Part shown: one piece after another, positions 1-12,800 of the stretch
Position numbering within the stretch: the stretch's first letter is position 1
Layout of the letters: every line of letters begins with the position of its first letter
Assembly: GCF_040412425.1 (NCBI RefSeq)
Contig: NC_089743.1
Location: 81,226,971-81,290,970, forward strand
DNA from: Macrobrachium rosenbergii
Lineage: Eukaryota; Arthropoda; Malacostraca; Decapoda; Palaemonidae
Reading direction: 5' to 3'
DNA length: 64,000 nt
Program-made: the position numbers and the translations under genes
Notes under the pieces: generated by a model
What the model saw: the letters and a program-made list of their open reading frames with translations, nothing else
What the model was told of the DNA's origin: nothing
The model's database searches: none

Positions 1-3000
1 TCTTTACTAACCATTTGCAGCAATACCCTACTAGTGGCTAAGAAGTCAGTATTTTATTTCAATTCTTTCAAATATTTTAGGTGGCAATATATGTATGCAC
101 TACCTTAGTGCCAATTATACCAGCACACCTAAAGTAAGATCCAATCTTGGGTGAAATTTAATATAATATTCTGTAGTTTGTTTTCATGCACTTATGCACC
201 ACAGCAATTTAAATGAATTTAGATGAACAGCACAAGATTCTAGCAAATCATCTTAATCTTTACGGAAGTTTTCTTGCTATCGATTAAATTATGCTGACAG
301 GAACTTAAAAGACTCTTCTTAATATTTTGCTGATCCCAGATTATGACCATGATTTTCCTTGACAGTGATGTCCTAAGTTCACAGTCAAAGGGATCAGAGG
401 AATCAAGAGAATTTTTGTGCTATAAATCAATTTGCAATACACGTCATAACTTTTGTACAAGAGCATAATTACTTGCCATTTGTAAAGATTAACAAACAAT
501 TCCTGCTTACAAAAATATTCAATGTTTCATTACATAATAACTCTGTATTCATATACATACCTCACTCCAAAAGTTAATACCATTTCATGCTCCTTGTATG
601 TTACTTTTATGATAGGATTTCTTTACCTTCCATAGCCACAAAATCTTCTTAAAATTTAACATTTACTAAACATTGCAAAATATAACCTACAAGCACTTGA
701 CCTGACAGCTACCTACACAAGATCTACAATCATAACCATAACATCATTTTACTTCCATAAGTGGGCAATTTAAATTTCCTGCTCTTATGCTTGTGAACTT
801 ACTATTTCCCTCTCAAGGGACATAGGAATGATCCTCAGTGTTAAAAAGAACCACCTAAAAGTAAAAATTTCTAATTATCTGTTACTGTATGGATACCTAG
901 TAATAACTAAAGACAAAATATAAATCCTGCTAATTCTTACTAAACCAACTAGTTCCCATTAAAATGACAGGAGTGAAAGGCCAACAATTCATCTTTGGTT
1001 TTAGCCACAACAAAATCAACTGAAAACATTCACGTTATCAAGGTTGCAGGGCGTACTACATGTGCAAATACTAGTTATGTACAGATACAAGCTCTTTCAG
1101 ATTTGTATCCACCACATCCACATGTGCATCTACAGTGCCAAACAAATCTCTTTTTCTAAAAATATAAAATATTAGATATAACAAAACTTTGTTCAACAGC
1201 CATTAATCAGTCCTTATATGATCAAAGTTACATAGCTTATCTATAGTTGTAAGAACAGAAAATATGAACCATCATGTTTTGCAAACCTTAATCCCAAACA
1301 AAACAACAAATTCAAAAGCACACATTTGTTGTATACTACACTCAATAATAAGGATGGTGTCATATGACATGGATAAAAAAAAAAATATCAAATTCACCTT
1401 TTTTGTTACTGTAACCTGTGTGTGTGTCAGAGAGAGAGAGAGAGAGATACAACACCTGTAATAATTCTTTTTTTTAATGCATTGGTCTTCCTCAAACTTC
1501 TGACCTGGGTCAGAGAATAAAAAGTACTGTAAAATGAAAGTAATCTTACACAAGCTTAATTTTCAGGATTGAGCCAGTGGAATAATTTAATCTGGGGAAG
1601 AGGCCAAAAAGTGGAATAACTCTTAGAAGACAGGTTTAAGATTCGAGCCAACCTTTAAAATTAGTTTCTCCTCATTAATTCAAAATTTCACTACATAAGT
1701 TTTTGGAAAAATCTTATATGATTTGCATAAAACTATGCTTCATATATGCATATAATTTATTACTATGCTCTATGCATACAGGAACATGCTTTAGAAAATA
1801 ACTTAGATTACGAAGCTATTCAATTTCAAACCTTTAGTCTATAAATGTGAAGAACATGGAAGTCAACTATATGGGAGAAATTCGCCCTTTCTTATGCAAA
1901 GGAAATAGACAAGCCCCTTGAAAGGAAAAAAGGCATTGATTCTGGCTCTGCTAACAAATCCTCCCTGGTTACAATACTTCTCTTTTCACAAAGGGGCTTT
2001 TGTAAAATAAAATTTATATAGTGCCTCACTATCTCACCTACTTTAGGAGTTTCTCATTTCTCACATGTGGAAATCTAAACCTTAAGTTAATATTGAGGGC
2101 TGGATAAATGTTAATCCAGTCAACATGTGGTGTTTAACTGAGACATTTTTTCTTTAGGACATCTGCATTTTAGGAGTAAAATTCCTGTTCATTCCCAAAT
2201 ACTAATATCACTCATTATTTATGAACTCAATGAAGTACTTAATCTGTTTGATTTATATACAAGATACTCTTCAGCATGACTTTACCCAGTCAACCATTCC
2301 AACTGATACAAGCAATATTATCTATAATAAAGACAAATCACTTCATTACTGACTTAAACCATTCAATTCAAAACTAATTACTATCTAGTTAATGTATGAT
2401 GACAAAGGTACTTATTCTTAATGCAAATTAAAAAATGACACCTAAGCTAATAGGCAGTGAAGCTTACAATAAATTATAATCAGTAAAGACCATGGATTAA
2501 CATTGCCTCATCATCTGAAAAAGAAACAATTCTCATTTCTACTTACGGCCTAGCCAAGCCAGACTGACTATTAGAAATGAAGCCCTGCTCACCACAAAAG
2601 TAAAAAATTTTAATATTTGCCTTCAAAAAAGGACTTGAGGAATGGCAAAAAAGATAATTAAACTTAAAACAAATTCAACACCAAAAGTATTCAACCCATA
2701 CAGTTTTACATATGTCCTATTGCCAACACTGGAAAAATGAGGCCTGTAATCCCATGCTAGCCTATAAGTGGAATGGTGAGGTAAGAGTGCAATGGCAGAA
2801 CTCCTCTAAAATTGGCTTCAATAGCAATATGAAATGTCAATCCACTGGGTCAGGAGGTCTGCATAATGTAAACTATAGTCTGTATACAATACTATTAAAT
2901 ATTGAAATATTAAAAATATACTATAACCATGTTCATAAACAAGTATAAACCATAGTTTAAAAATACTTATGACAGTACTTTAACCAAAAAGCTCAAGTTA

Positions 3001-3886
3001 AAACAACATACACTATAGTTTTACACAGCTAGACATACTCGATACTGCTCTATGTAATTTTAGTCTTCCTAAAGCACAGTAGTTGATCTCAATGACTTAA
3101 AAGGAAGTTTCTGTTTTCAAATTATCTGTTAATTAGAAGACACAACTGTTTTGAAGACAAAAAACTGTCTTATGTACAAAGAACATGATACAACTTTCAT
3201 GTAGAAGTGCCCACAAGACGTAAGTCATGACCTTCTGGGAAATTAGAATAAAAACAATGTAGATCCATGTAACTTGCCCCTCAGTATCAAACTTCACCTG
3301 ATAACTTGAGTTTCTGCTTTTATGCAAACTAGGGAAAGGTAGGAATTCAATTTAAATGACCTGGCTGAGACACAGGATTTCAATTTAAATGACCTCGCCG
3401 AGACAAACACAAATAGATATTTTGAAAAGCACAAGTGTGGCAACCATTTCAATGCCAACAAAATGTAAGAGTGAGGGAGATGGTAAAAATACATAGAATT
3501 AAGTAGTATCACTGTCCTCTGATTAAAGCATTCTTTATGATAACTTTACTGTTCTCATATATCATGACTAAACTTACTGCTTAAGTCATGATACATGCTG
3601 CATATATCTTTTAATACAGTACATGACAGATGTACATTAATGCATTTTTACTACCTCAGTACTGCATCCCTTTTTAGTACCCTATACAACAATGTTGGGA
3701 CTATAGTTTTTCCTCTGTTTATGCATCAGCTGTCTGTTAGAATGTCACTAGAAATCCAACACAGCTGAAAAAATTTCAATCAAATCTGGGACAAAGGTAC
3801 ACCATCATGCACAGAAGTGAGGGAAGGGTGATAGACTGTCAAGTGTACACCTTCCTTTTTTTTTCTCTCTCTCTTTTATTTTCTAG
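1..3886. other. No gene identified; AT-rich non-coding DNA
   Basis: The only ORFs are short and overlap in opposite frames. Composition is AT-rich with poly-A and poly-T runs and a short GA tract near 1431-1447. This could be intron of the plus-strand gene whose last exon appears at 3887, but I could place no upstream exon. Confidence 0.5.
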
Positions 3887-4049
3887 TCAGACATTGGGCA
3901 AAGTAAAATTCAAGAAAGGCCACAGATTTTTTACCAAATATACCTTTCGAGAAGAATTAAGAGAACATTTTATGGGTCCTCAACCTCTGAAATGTTCTGA
4001 AAGTTGGATGGGGGTTGATAAGGGACGTATTACTTCAGCAAAATTATAA
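3887..4049 (+). CDS. Probable terminal coding exon of an unrecognised plus-strand gene, ending Ala-Lys-Leu
   Basis: A long C/T tract ending TTTTCTAG (about 3850-3886) is a textbook 3' splice site. It is followed by about 53 codons of ordinary protein-like sequence and a TAA stop at 4047-4049. The exon starts with one base completing a codon, then reads QTLGKVKFKKGH; a second AG at 3889-3890 could move the start by four bases. The peptide is basic and soluble and contains the stretch SWMGVDKGRITSAKL at its end. The last three residues, AKL, fit the peroxisomal PTS1 consensus, so a peroxisomal enzyme is possible, but I do not recognise the family and three residues are weak evidence. No upstream exon is visible in the first 3.9 kb. 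The alternative is a chance ORF behind a pyrimidine tract. Confidence 0.4.
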
Positions 4050-4950
4050 AAATTTTATGAATGTTTTCTTTGTTACTTCATGCCAAACATAATTAAATGC
4101 AGATACAAAATGTAATTCAGGCACTCTTTCATAAACACAGATTCATACTTTGTATTTTCGTTTCCCAACTCATTTAGGGCTTAAATCATTATCATCATCA
4201 TTAGTAAATGTTTTAACAGGACAACCAGGTCACACATATAACAACTCATTGGGCTTCTCATAAGGATTTGTTCTTAAATGATAGTAAAAAGTAAAACTTT
4301 TAGCAATGTAAACTTAAAGAAACTGTATAGGTATGTTAGAAGACACTAAAGGAGAGAGAACAAAGCAGCAAGTAATCCACACAAAGCAACTGGAATCAGT
4401 ACCAGTTTGCTGAGACTTCCCAAACACTGGTGTTTGACGTGATTTATACAAAACACTTATGATATACAATATAACTGAATATGAATCAACTGATCAGCTT
4501 CTATTTTAAATACATGATTTAAATATTGACATTTTATGTTTTTCTAATGCTTTACATACAAGTCTTAGAGAGGCAAATATGGCTGATATTATACACAAAA
4601 TTATATGATCTTTGGTCTGCTCAAAGAAAATGTCGTACAAACAGATACCCCTGATGTCTGCAATGTTGTAAATAATAAATCACCTTACTATCAGACTGTC
4701 CCAGATATTATATGATGTAAAACCTTATCTTCTGTTGCTTAGTACCATTAGCACACTGGTTATCCATCAGCTTTATCAATAAAAAAAAAAATGCTTAAAA
4801 CAACAATATAGCAAAGGTAATTTCTGACTTATTAAGACCAATTCACAAGAAAAAAAATTAAAAATCAATAAATATCTCATATATAAGATAGAGGAAGGCT
4901 AGTGTACTACTTAGTATCAATTACTTCACATATGTACAAATCATTGGTGT
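4050..4950. other. No gene identified; possible 3' UTR and spacer
   Basis: This stretch follows the putative plus-strand terminal exon. It has AATTAAA near 4090 and AATAAA-like strings near 4670 and 4780 that could serve polyadenylation; none can be chosen from sequence alone. No coding signal is seen. Confidence 0.3.
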
Positions 4951-4963
4951 TTCACAGTGTCAA

Positions 4964-5165
4964 AGTAAGTATAGCTTAGTTTTACCAGACCCCTGAGCTG
5001 ATTAACAGCTCTCCTAGGGCTGGCCCGAAGGATTAGACTTATTTTACGTGGCTAAGAACCAATTGGTTACTTAGCAACGGGACTTTCAGCTTATTGTGGA
5101 ATCCAAACCACATTATAGCGAGAAATGAATTTCTATCACCAGAAATAAATTCCTCTAACTCTTCA
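4964..5165 (-). mobile_element. SINE copy without tRNA head, flanked by a 13-base target duplication
   Basis: Read on the minus strand, the element starts TGAAGAGTTAGAGGAATT and ends in ATACTTAC. It has the same central body as the copies at 53353 and 57425, including the block around GTTGCTAAGTAACCAATTGG. The 13 bases TTCACAGTGTCAA occur immediately on both sides (4951-4963 and 5166-5178), so this is a complete retrotransposition event rather than a fragment of a longer copy. The tRNA-like head seen in the 57.5 kb copy is absent. Confidence 0.8.
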
Positions 5166-5178
5166 TTCACAGTGTCAA

Positions 5179-6639
5179 CTGACCCAGTGGTATACCTCTA
5201 TGAGGGATATACAGTAACAACTCTACATAGAAGTGGATGAATTAACTCCTACCACAGGGAACACAAGGTACAGTATAAATACAGCATTCCAATCACCATC
5301 TAAGTTATCAGCAGGTATAAAACAAAAATCAAAATTACCCATTGCAAGGATGATTAGAAACATGACAGTACCAACAAAATAGCTACAACTTATTATAACA
5401 AATAAACATTAAAATCCAAAAATTTATATAGTATGCAAATATTACTCGGCTGCAAACATATTTGTAGCACAGTCGTCAAATTTTAATGAGTTCTTCCAAC
5501 ATACAGTCCTTTTCCAGTGTGTGCAAATTGCCCATGGGCAAGTACAATTTCAGCCTGGAAACCATTTAAATTTGAATCAGAATTCTTTTATATGCCTTAT
5601 AAAAAAAAAATCATCAGATATGGGGAAAAAGTAAAACTGGGGCTCAAAATCTGTGAAAGACCATTTCTAGATTACAGTACTTGTTACCGATAAAACTTAA
5701 ATTTCTAAGGTGCTAAACATAACCTATATACTGGAAAATATCCAGATTACAGCTCCCCAACGAAAATCAATATTCTTTTGCCCACTAAGGTGACATATCT
5801 TTCTGAAACATGCCAAAAGTTGCTAAGATAAAGCTCAAGAAATAATGGAAAGCACAGTTACTGTTCCCTGATGGATCTCTTGTTCCAGAAAGCCTGCACA
5901 AACAAATTTTAAGACTGTGTTTGGTCTTCTTATAGAGTATTAACCATTGTTTTATTCATGTTAGTTCCATATTTCCTTAATCACAGTACCGGCAACAATA
6001 ACAATAGGCCCATGATATGGTTAATTACTTCTCTAAAATGTCTGTCTAGGTATGTATATGACATCAATTAAGACTAACAGTCTGTATCATAATACTATCA
6101 GGAGCACCTTATTCCTTCCTTTCTGCACACTGTGTACATCGTATCCCTTAATTGAAGCCTCTGCAAAGGGCGAAACATTTCAAGACAAGGAAACGATGCA
6201 TACTCCTCCTAATACACTGCATTTTCTCTCACCACTCTAGGCCCTGCTTGTTTTGCTATTTCAGCTCTGTAAGTTGCTGCGAATCCCTGGGATTAGCAAA
6301 TGAGATCTCATACTACATCTCTCTAAGAGGAAAATCTTCTCTAATGGGGCAAGATAACCTCAAAGAGTTTTATGCCTGACACATTTCAAGTAAATGTAGC
6401 ATGAAGCATGCATCCCTCAAGGCAGTAATTACCACACAAGATACTGTGGAAAGGCAGAAGCACAGAAACCTTATTTAAAAGAGGATACTCTCCTTTTCAA
6501 GTGGGCCTCGTGTAATTCCTAGCCGTAGAAAAAATTTAAATCTTACATGGGAATTCTTCAGTTTCAAGGCTGCATCCCTGACTGATGTGAAGGGTGCTGT
6601 CTGTTGAAAAAACTTAAGGGGTTCTCTAGGTGTGCATCA
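5179..6639. other. No gene identified
   Basis: AT-rich sequence with short chance ORFs only. The overlapping ORFs around 6052-6379 have no recognisable domain and no splice-site support. Confidence 0.5.
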
Positions 6640-6872
6640 GTGTCTAGATGATCTGCCAGTCAGTCAGTGTTGTACCATCAACTAACACTGGGTACATTTA
6701 CTAGGCTGCAAGATGACACAGAAGGGTGGCTGACTCCTTTCTGCTCATCTTTGCCTCCCAGCAGATGCTGGTACACATTTATGGTGAGTTGACTGGTGAA
6801 GATAGGCCAGGATCAAACCAAAGACCTTGTTCATGCAAGCCTAGTGCTCTATTGCAAATATCCCACTGCAGT
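6640..6872 (-). mobile_element. Degraded tRNA-derived SINE
   Basis: On the minus strand, 6872-6801 resembles the 5' part of a tRNA: an A-box-like segment around AATAGAGCACTAGGC followed by a B-box-like GGTTTGATCC about 30 bases on. An unrelated body then runs towards lower coordinates. The short ORF in this region read on the plus strand is the SINE itself, not a gene. The 3' limit is approximate and I found no clean target duplication. Confidence 0.5.
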
Positions 6873-6899
6873 ACCCCAGGAAACTGTCTTGAACCCTCT

Positions 6900-9800
6900 C
6901 TGTATGTATGCTGAAGAGATCCTGTGCCACAAGAGAACTCTTACAGATGATGATTATTGCAGGAACTACTGAGAGCATACTCCTATTCCCTTTCTGTAAC
7001 CCATGAACTAGCCATGGGTCCACTTTGAGGGTTTCCTGTACCCATCAGGTAGTTAGTTAGAGGACGCTACCATCAGGCATACTCAGGAACTGGTGGGTAA
7101 TGCTGTTGTTACTTCCCCTCTAGCTATAGACCTGGAACAAAACTTGGGAAACAATGTTGGTAAAACTGGTTGCTAAGCAAGAGGGTCTGCACCCTTAGGA
7201 ATACAATCTTGTTTACCACAGAAGCCTAATTTAGTTTAGTACTAAGAAGAGTTAATGTGTTAAGAAACGGCAAGGATAGGACTGGAATAAAATCGTGAGT
7301 AAACAAGTAATTTGCCTCCCTGCACCTATCTAAATGTTGGAGGTATAATTGTGCCCATGTCGAACATCCAACAAGAGAGTTGCATTGCAAGGCTCATGAC
7401 CATCATCTCTGTCTACATCTACGACGTACATCTGAGTGCTGATAAAATGTCCAACAGATTTCTGGAAAGTTTTATCCTTTTCACAGGGTGTCGGGCAATA
7501 CAGGGTACTGCCATTCCATTCCAGTAATCTGGACACACCTTTGAATTAAATCATGTTTAGAAACCTATATTATCACAGTGCACTGAGGCATTCCCACTCG
7601 TGTCACAATCACACTGCTAGTGCTAGATGTCTTTCCTGTGTTTCAAGAACTTTTGTCTATGTCACTGTGTCATCTAGCAGAAAAACTTGGGGTCTTGTAT
7701 GCATGTACTTTTATCTCTTTCCCAAACTTGTCTTAAGCACTTGCACTTAACCCTTACGAATCCGTGCTCATGCCTCTCGATCCTTTTTCTGTCATTGAAC
7801 TTTGATGTATCTTGGAAGCCTGTTACCCCTAATATCTTGATGCTTTTAGTCGCTGTGCCACAGCATGTAACATTCCTAAGGAATGTATGTCTCTGCCACT
7901 GCACTCCAGATTTACTTAAATCTCCTGGATACTTTGAAGACCGACTGGAATCAGCTTATCTGCTGAGACAACTGCATCTATGGGGATGAATTAAAGCACT
8001 CACCAGCACTACTGGATAACTATTTCCCCAAGTTTTCTCCTCCTGAAATGCTAAATTCTGTTGGCTACCTACATCCACACAATAGCAAGTACCAGCCTCT
8101 GTGACCAGCTGAAGGGCCAGAGGCAGCCCAATGTTCTACCAACCATTCCAGCAGCTTTCAGGATCTCCCTATTATTCAGAAGACCCTGATAATTATTTAG
8201 GTTTGGCTTGAGTGCTAGAAGAACTTTCCGACACACAGAAATGGTGAAAGGAACCAAAATAAATGTTAAAGATTGCCTAAAATAATGCTTGCATATACTA
8301 TCATGAGTAGTCAGGAAATGCACTTCTTTATCTGACCACAAGTGAAAAAAGAAGGGGCATGACATAGGCACAAACAATAAAACTTGTCCACATAAACAAT
8401 AACATCATGAGCAAATGTTTCCAATTTAAAGTTGTCGTCTTTCATATTGGGAAGGACTGGCTAACCTATATGCTACGCACCCACAAAATCAGAGGATATT
8501 CCAGAATAACACTGAATCGACTTTTTAGGAAGTCATTCTACGAAAGTTTCTGATATCCCTGTAAAAATTTAAAATAGGAACTCCATGTTAAAAGGCAGGT
8601 GCTAGAACCAATACAGTAGTCTTTAGAATTCTGTACATTTATATATAACAGCATGCTATACAATTAAACTAATAAAAACAAAGTATAATTTAGTGCACAA
8701 GCATAATTTCATATAATAACAGGAAAATCTAACAGTCATGTAATAGTTCATCAGGCATCTAAAGACTCACTGCATTACTACTGCATATCAAAACTAACAA
8801 AAAACCTTGATCATGAAACAATCATCACTGTACCATAAAAATAAAATGTTCATTATTATTAGGTAGTTTAACGAGACAACAGTGAAAATGACATGGAAGG
8901 ATGAAGCTCCCCTTCTCCTGGTGTGCTGTATCCCTTGGTGAGTGTTTACCTGTGCTGAATCTTTTCTCAAGGCAAGCCAGCCCAACTCAGTCCACTCCCA
9001 AGCCCAGAAAAACAGGGTGGGTTGAGTCAGAAAGAGTATTTACCCAAAAAACAAGAACCAAAACCAATTATCCAATGGGCCATTCAAAGATATAAATAGC
9101 TGAAGGAGCCTCAATAGGGCTTAAGCTGCGAGAACAAGTTAGACCAGATGACCAAGGTAAAATGTTCAACCCTCAGAGGCATGGCCCAAAGGGTTTGCTA
9201 TTATTGATTATAAAATTCAAATTTCAACTGTCAACTTTGTTTTTTAAAAACATTAAAACTGAATCTGATGAAGATCTGACAAAATTTTCTGAATTTATAT
9301 GCAAAACATGACAACGTTCTGTTGGTAGAAACTTCACTGCAATGAACACTCAAAAAACTTGCTTTATATAATGCACTGCTATAAAACTTTGGGTTATACT
9401 ACTGAACTCCCGCAAAGCTATGGCCTTATTGATTAATTAAACCTACCCTCTGCTGCTCCATTCTCTGCTTCAAGAGAGTCGACATTGGACCTAACGATTC
9501 TGAATGTCTGACAGTAATATATCATGTGCTTGATATTTGTTTTTCTCTTATTGGAACAGTGATCTGTCTGGATGTTAGCAGTTACCCAGGATCACTATCA
9601 GCCATGTTCTATTTTTCTCCGACAATGGTAATACGATTTAGACCACTGCCCCAAGAGCTTTGTTTGGTCACCTTTCACAAGCTCTCTTTCAACAAAAGAC
9701 TTCCACTAGAACCTTGTTGTCTGAGCTCCAAAAGCTAGTGAGTTATCTCAATGGTCATCTGGGCAATAATGTTGAAGCTCATTTTCAAAAGTGGTGGCTT

Positions 9801-12800
9801 TGGAACTTTGTTTCCTCATCACAGCCATAATGTTCAATTACTCTCAAAGCTTCATCTTTGAAAAAAAAGCTACTCAAAATAAAATCCCGTGGAAAAAAAA
9901 ATATGAGCGAAAACATTATTTAACGCCACCCAAAGACAGATGTTACAATAAAAGAAGCTGATTTTGGCTATTCTTAAGCATATCCCAACTTCCTTCATGA
10001 CAGTAAAATTCTTTTCCAACAACTTGATTTTGCTCTTATTTCCCCATGTTCCATCCCAACCTAAATTTGACTTTAATTACTCCACTTCTTTTTGAATTCT
10101 ATTACCTGAACAGCTGTTATTATGCCTAAGAAGTAGTAATTGCTAGTGTGTAGATCATCAAAATTATCAATTCCAGTATTACAAAATAACTTACCGTAAT
10201 ACTGAGGCAGGCAATACCAACAATAACTTAATTGTACTGTTGTTATTGCAGTACTACTACTGTAATAACAATACTAAAAATAACAGTCATCATTATCATT
10301 ATTATTATCATAGGCAGCCAACTTTACCTGGAAATCTTAGTAAACATATATCCACTAAACCAGTGGGCATAAAACAATAAGAACCAGATATGCTGTGGCA
10401 TGTACTTGGAAATCATAGCAGGCTCATAAAACTTATCTGCAGTAAGAACAGGGAGGGTTTAAAACCATAGACATGGATGCAGTGGGCACATTATGATTTA
10501 ATATATAAGTAGCAGCATTTCTGTTCCTTTCTTTTTAATTCTTTTGTGGATGAGTGGAAATACAGCTGGCCTGATGTCTCATTAACTATCTAGTTCAAAT
10601 CCTCAAGGATATGATTGTCACAATACTACTACTAATACTACTACTACTACTACTAAACTACTACTAATAATAATAATAATAATAATAACTGCAAAGAATA
10701 TTTAATAACAAAAATTTATCTTCCTTGAAAAGAAAAATACTGTGTTGAATATTCTAATTTAGGCTGTAATGGTTCAAGAATCTTCAAGCATAATGACCTA
10801 TTATAACTAAACTGATACAGTATAGTCAAGAGATGTACTATCAAAATTAAAGTTTACAGTATGATTTGTAAAAATAAAAATGATCCTAGTTTTCTTTGTG
10901 CTCAAGACTGACATGATGCTAAAAATACTGACAGCAAAGCCGATTTACTAATATAAAGAAACGAAATCTAAGCTTCAGGCTGTTACACAAAACCATCATA
11001 GCAACTGGCATTTCCTGCTACCATATAAGAGAAAAATAGTCACACAAAAAAAAAAAAAACTCTATAGATTTTAATCAGCAAAAAACCAAATAAAGCCTGC
11101 ATGCTTGAGGGATGGCTGAAAATTTTAATTACCTGCCTAACAAGGAACAAAATGATTATCATATATTAAGAGCCTTGCAAACAAAGAAAAGGTGCACGTA
11201 TTTATCTAATTCACATCTACGTAAACTGACACTATCTTCATTTAAAACAAGTGTTTTCAAAAAGCAGAATTCCCTGACACAAGACTGAAAGCTTGAAAAA
11301 AATAAGTATACATCCTTACATGATCTTAGTATAAATAAATATTTTACTTCTAGGAACTAGTTCTGGCAGAAACCTAGTTGTTTAATTCAATAATCTAGCA
11401 GTTGTGACAGTGAATACTGTATACCATTTTCTATCTATATATAGTTTTATGCTAATTATCGTAACAGGAGGTGATAAGAACTGCCTAATATTCCACATAT
11501 CTCGGTAATGATTTCCTTGTTGTTAATCTGGATGCAGAGTCCTTCAGTATTTCTATTTACTACATAATCAAAATAATCAATAAGTGCTCACAGCTACTAT
11601 GCAGATGATTTTTATTACAGAGTTGTTTAGCTAGACCAGAATCGCATTTTTAGACTGCCACAGGGAGAGCATGAAGGATTTATCCATATGAGGTAAACAC
11701 TGGAGCTAAACAAAGTTGGACACCTAAGTGGGAAGAATACTAATAATTAATAGTACTCATGGAAACTATGTGAAACATTCTGTAACAATATTGCTGGAAA
11801 TAATTGCACAATCAATGCATTCACCATTCAATCTTTTAATTCCTTACGCAAAAGTACTGGTGCTAATAAAGATGGATCAATCACTCGTGGAAGTCTGTGA
11901 TTTAATTTTCTCTTTTAATATTCACACATGTTAAAGAGACAATAGAAATTTCAATAATATAAAAAATAAAAAACCAACAACTTTTAAGGTCACCAAAGTA
12001 ACACTAAATTATTACCAATGATCAAATGCTAGACTTTGAGAATAAAAAAAAAAAAAAGAGAAAAGGCATCAGATTGGTAACATCCCTCAGGCCACAAACT
12101 GACCATTACAGATTATAGTCTGCAATTAAAATATGATACTGTAATATTGTTGTTGACACCTACTGCACTACGCTAATGAGAGAATGACTTTTTGGTTCTT
12201 CATTCGTTCTCACCATTACAAATTTTATGAAATCCAAAAAAAACCATTTAAATTTTTAATTTTCTCAACCGTTGATTACCAATGATCTTACAAAGAACTG
12301 CCATCTTTACAATCTAACGGCTGAGATTCAAAATATGGCATTGCGTTTACCTTGTTCAAAGCCGGCTGTGAAATAAACAATGTCCTGTCCTTTTCCAGCC
12401 ACACTGCACCACCACAACACACTACCTCACCTATGGACACAAGCATAAGTTTGAAATAAGCTTAGTTTAGATACTTTCCTCGAAGCAATCCTGCTTGTAA
12501 ATTTTAATCTTTTGTAAGTTTGCATTTATAAAAAACAGAGATAATGAACAGTACCTCACATCCAGTGCTGGTTGATAAATTTTCTGGCATCTACTAGTAC
12601 AGTTGCTACTTCTCTTACACAGTACACACCCCACACTACACCTACCCCTGGGAGGATGGATATTCTGCCACTGGACAAGTTTTTGAGGTTTTGCATAAAT
12701 AGTGAAAAAATAATAATTATAACAATAAATACAGTATCAGCAATTAAAAACTCATGAATTTACCACTTTCCCTGTGCTTCACAGCACAGAATCCTACCTT

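Noticed and set aside
9066..9095. CCAAT-like and TATAAATA strings in promoter-like spacing
   Set aside because: No downstream coding exon or conserved element supports a promoter, and such strings are common in AT-rich DNA.
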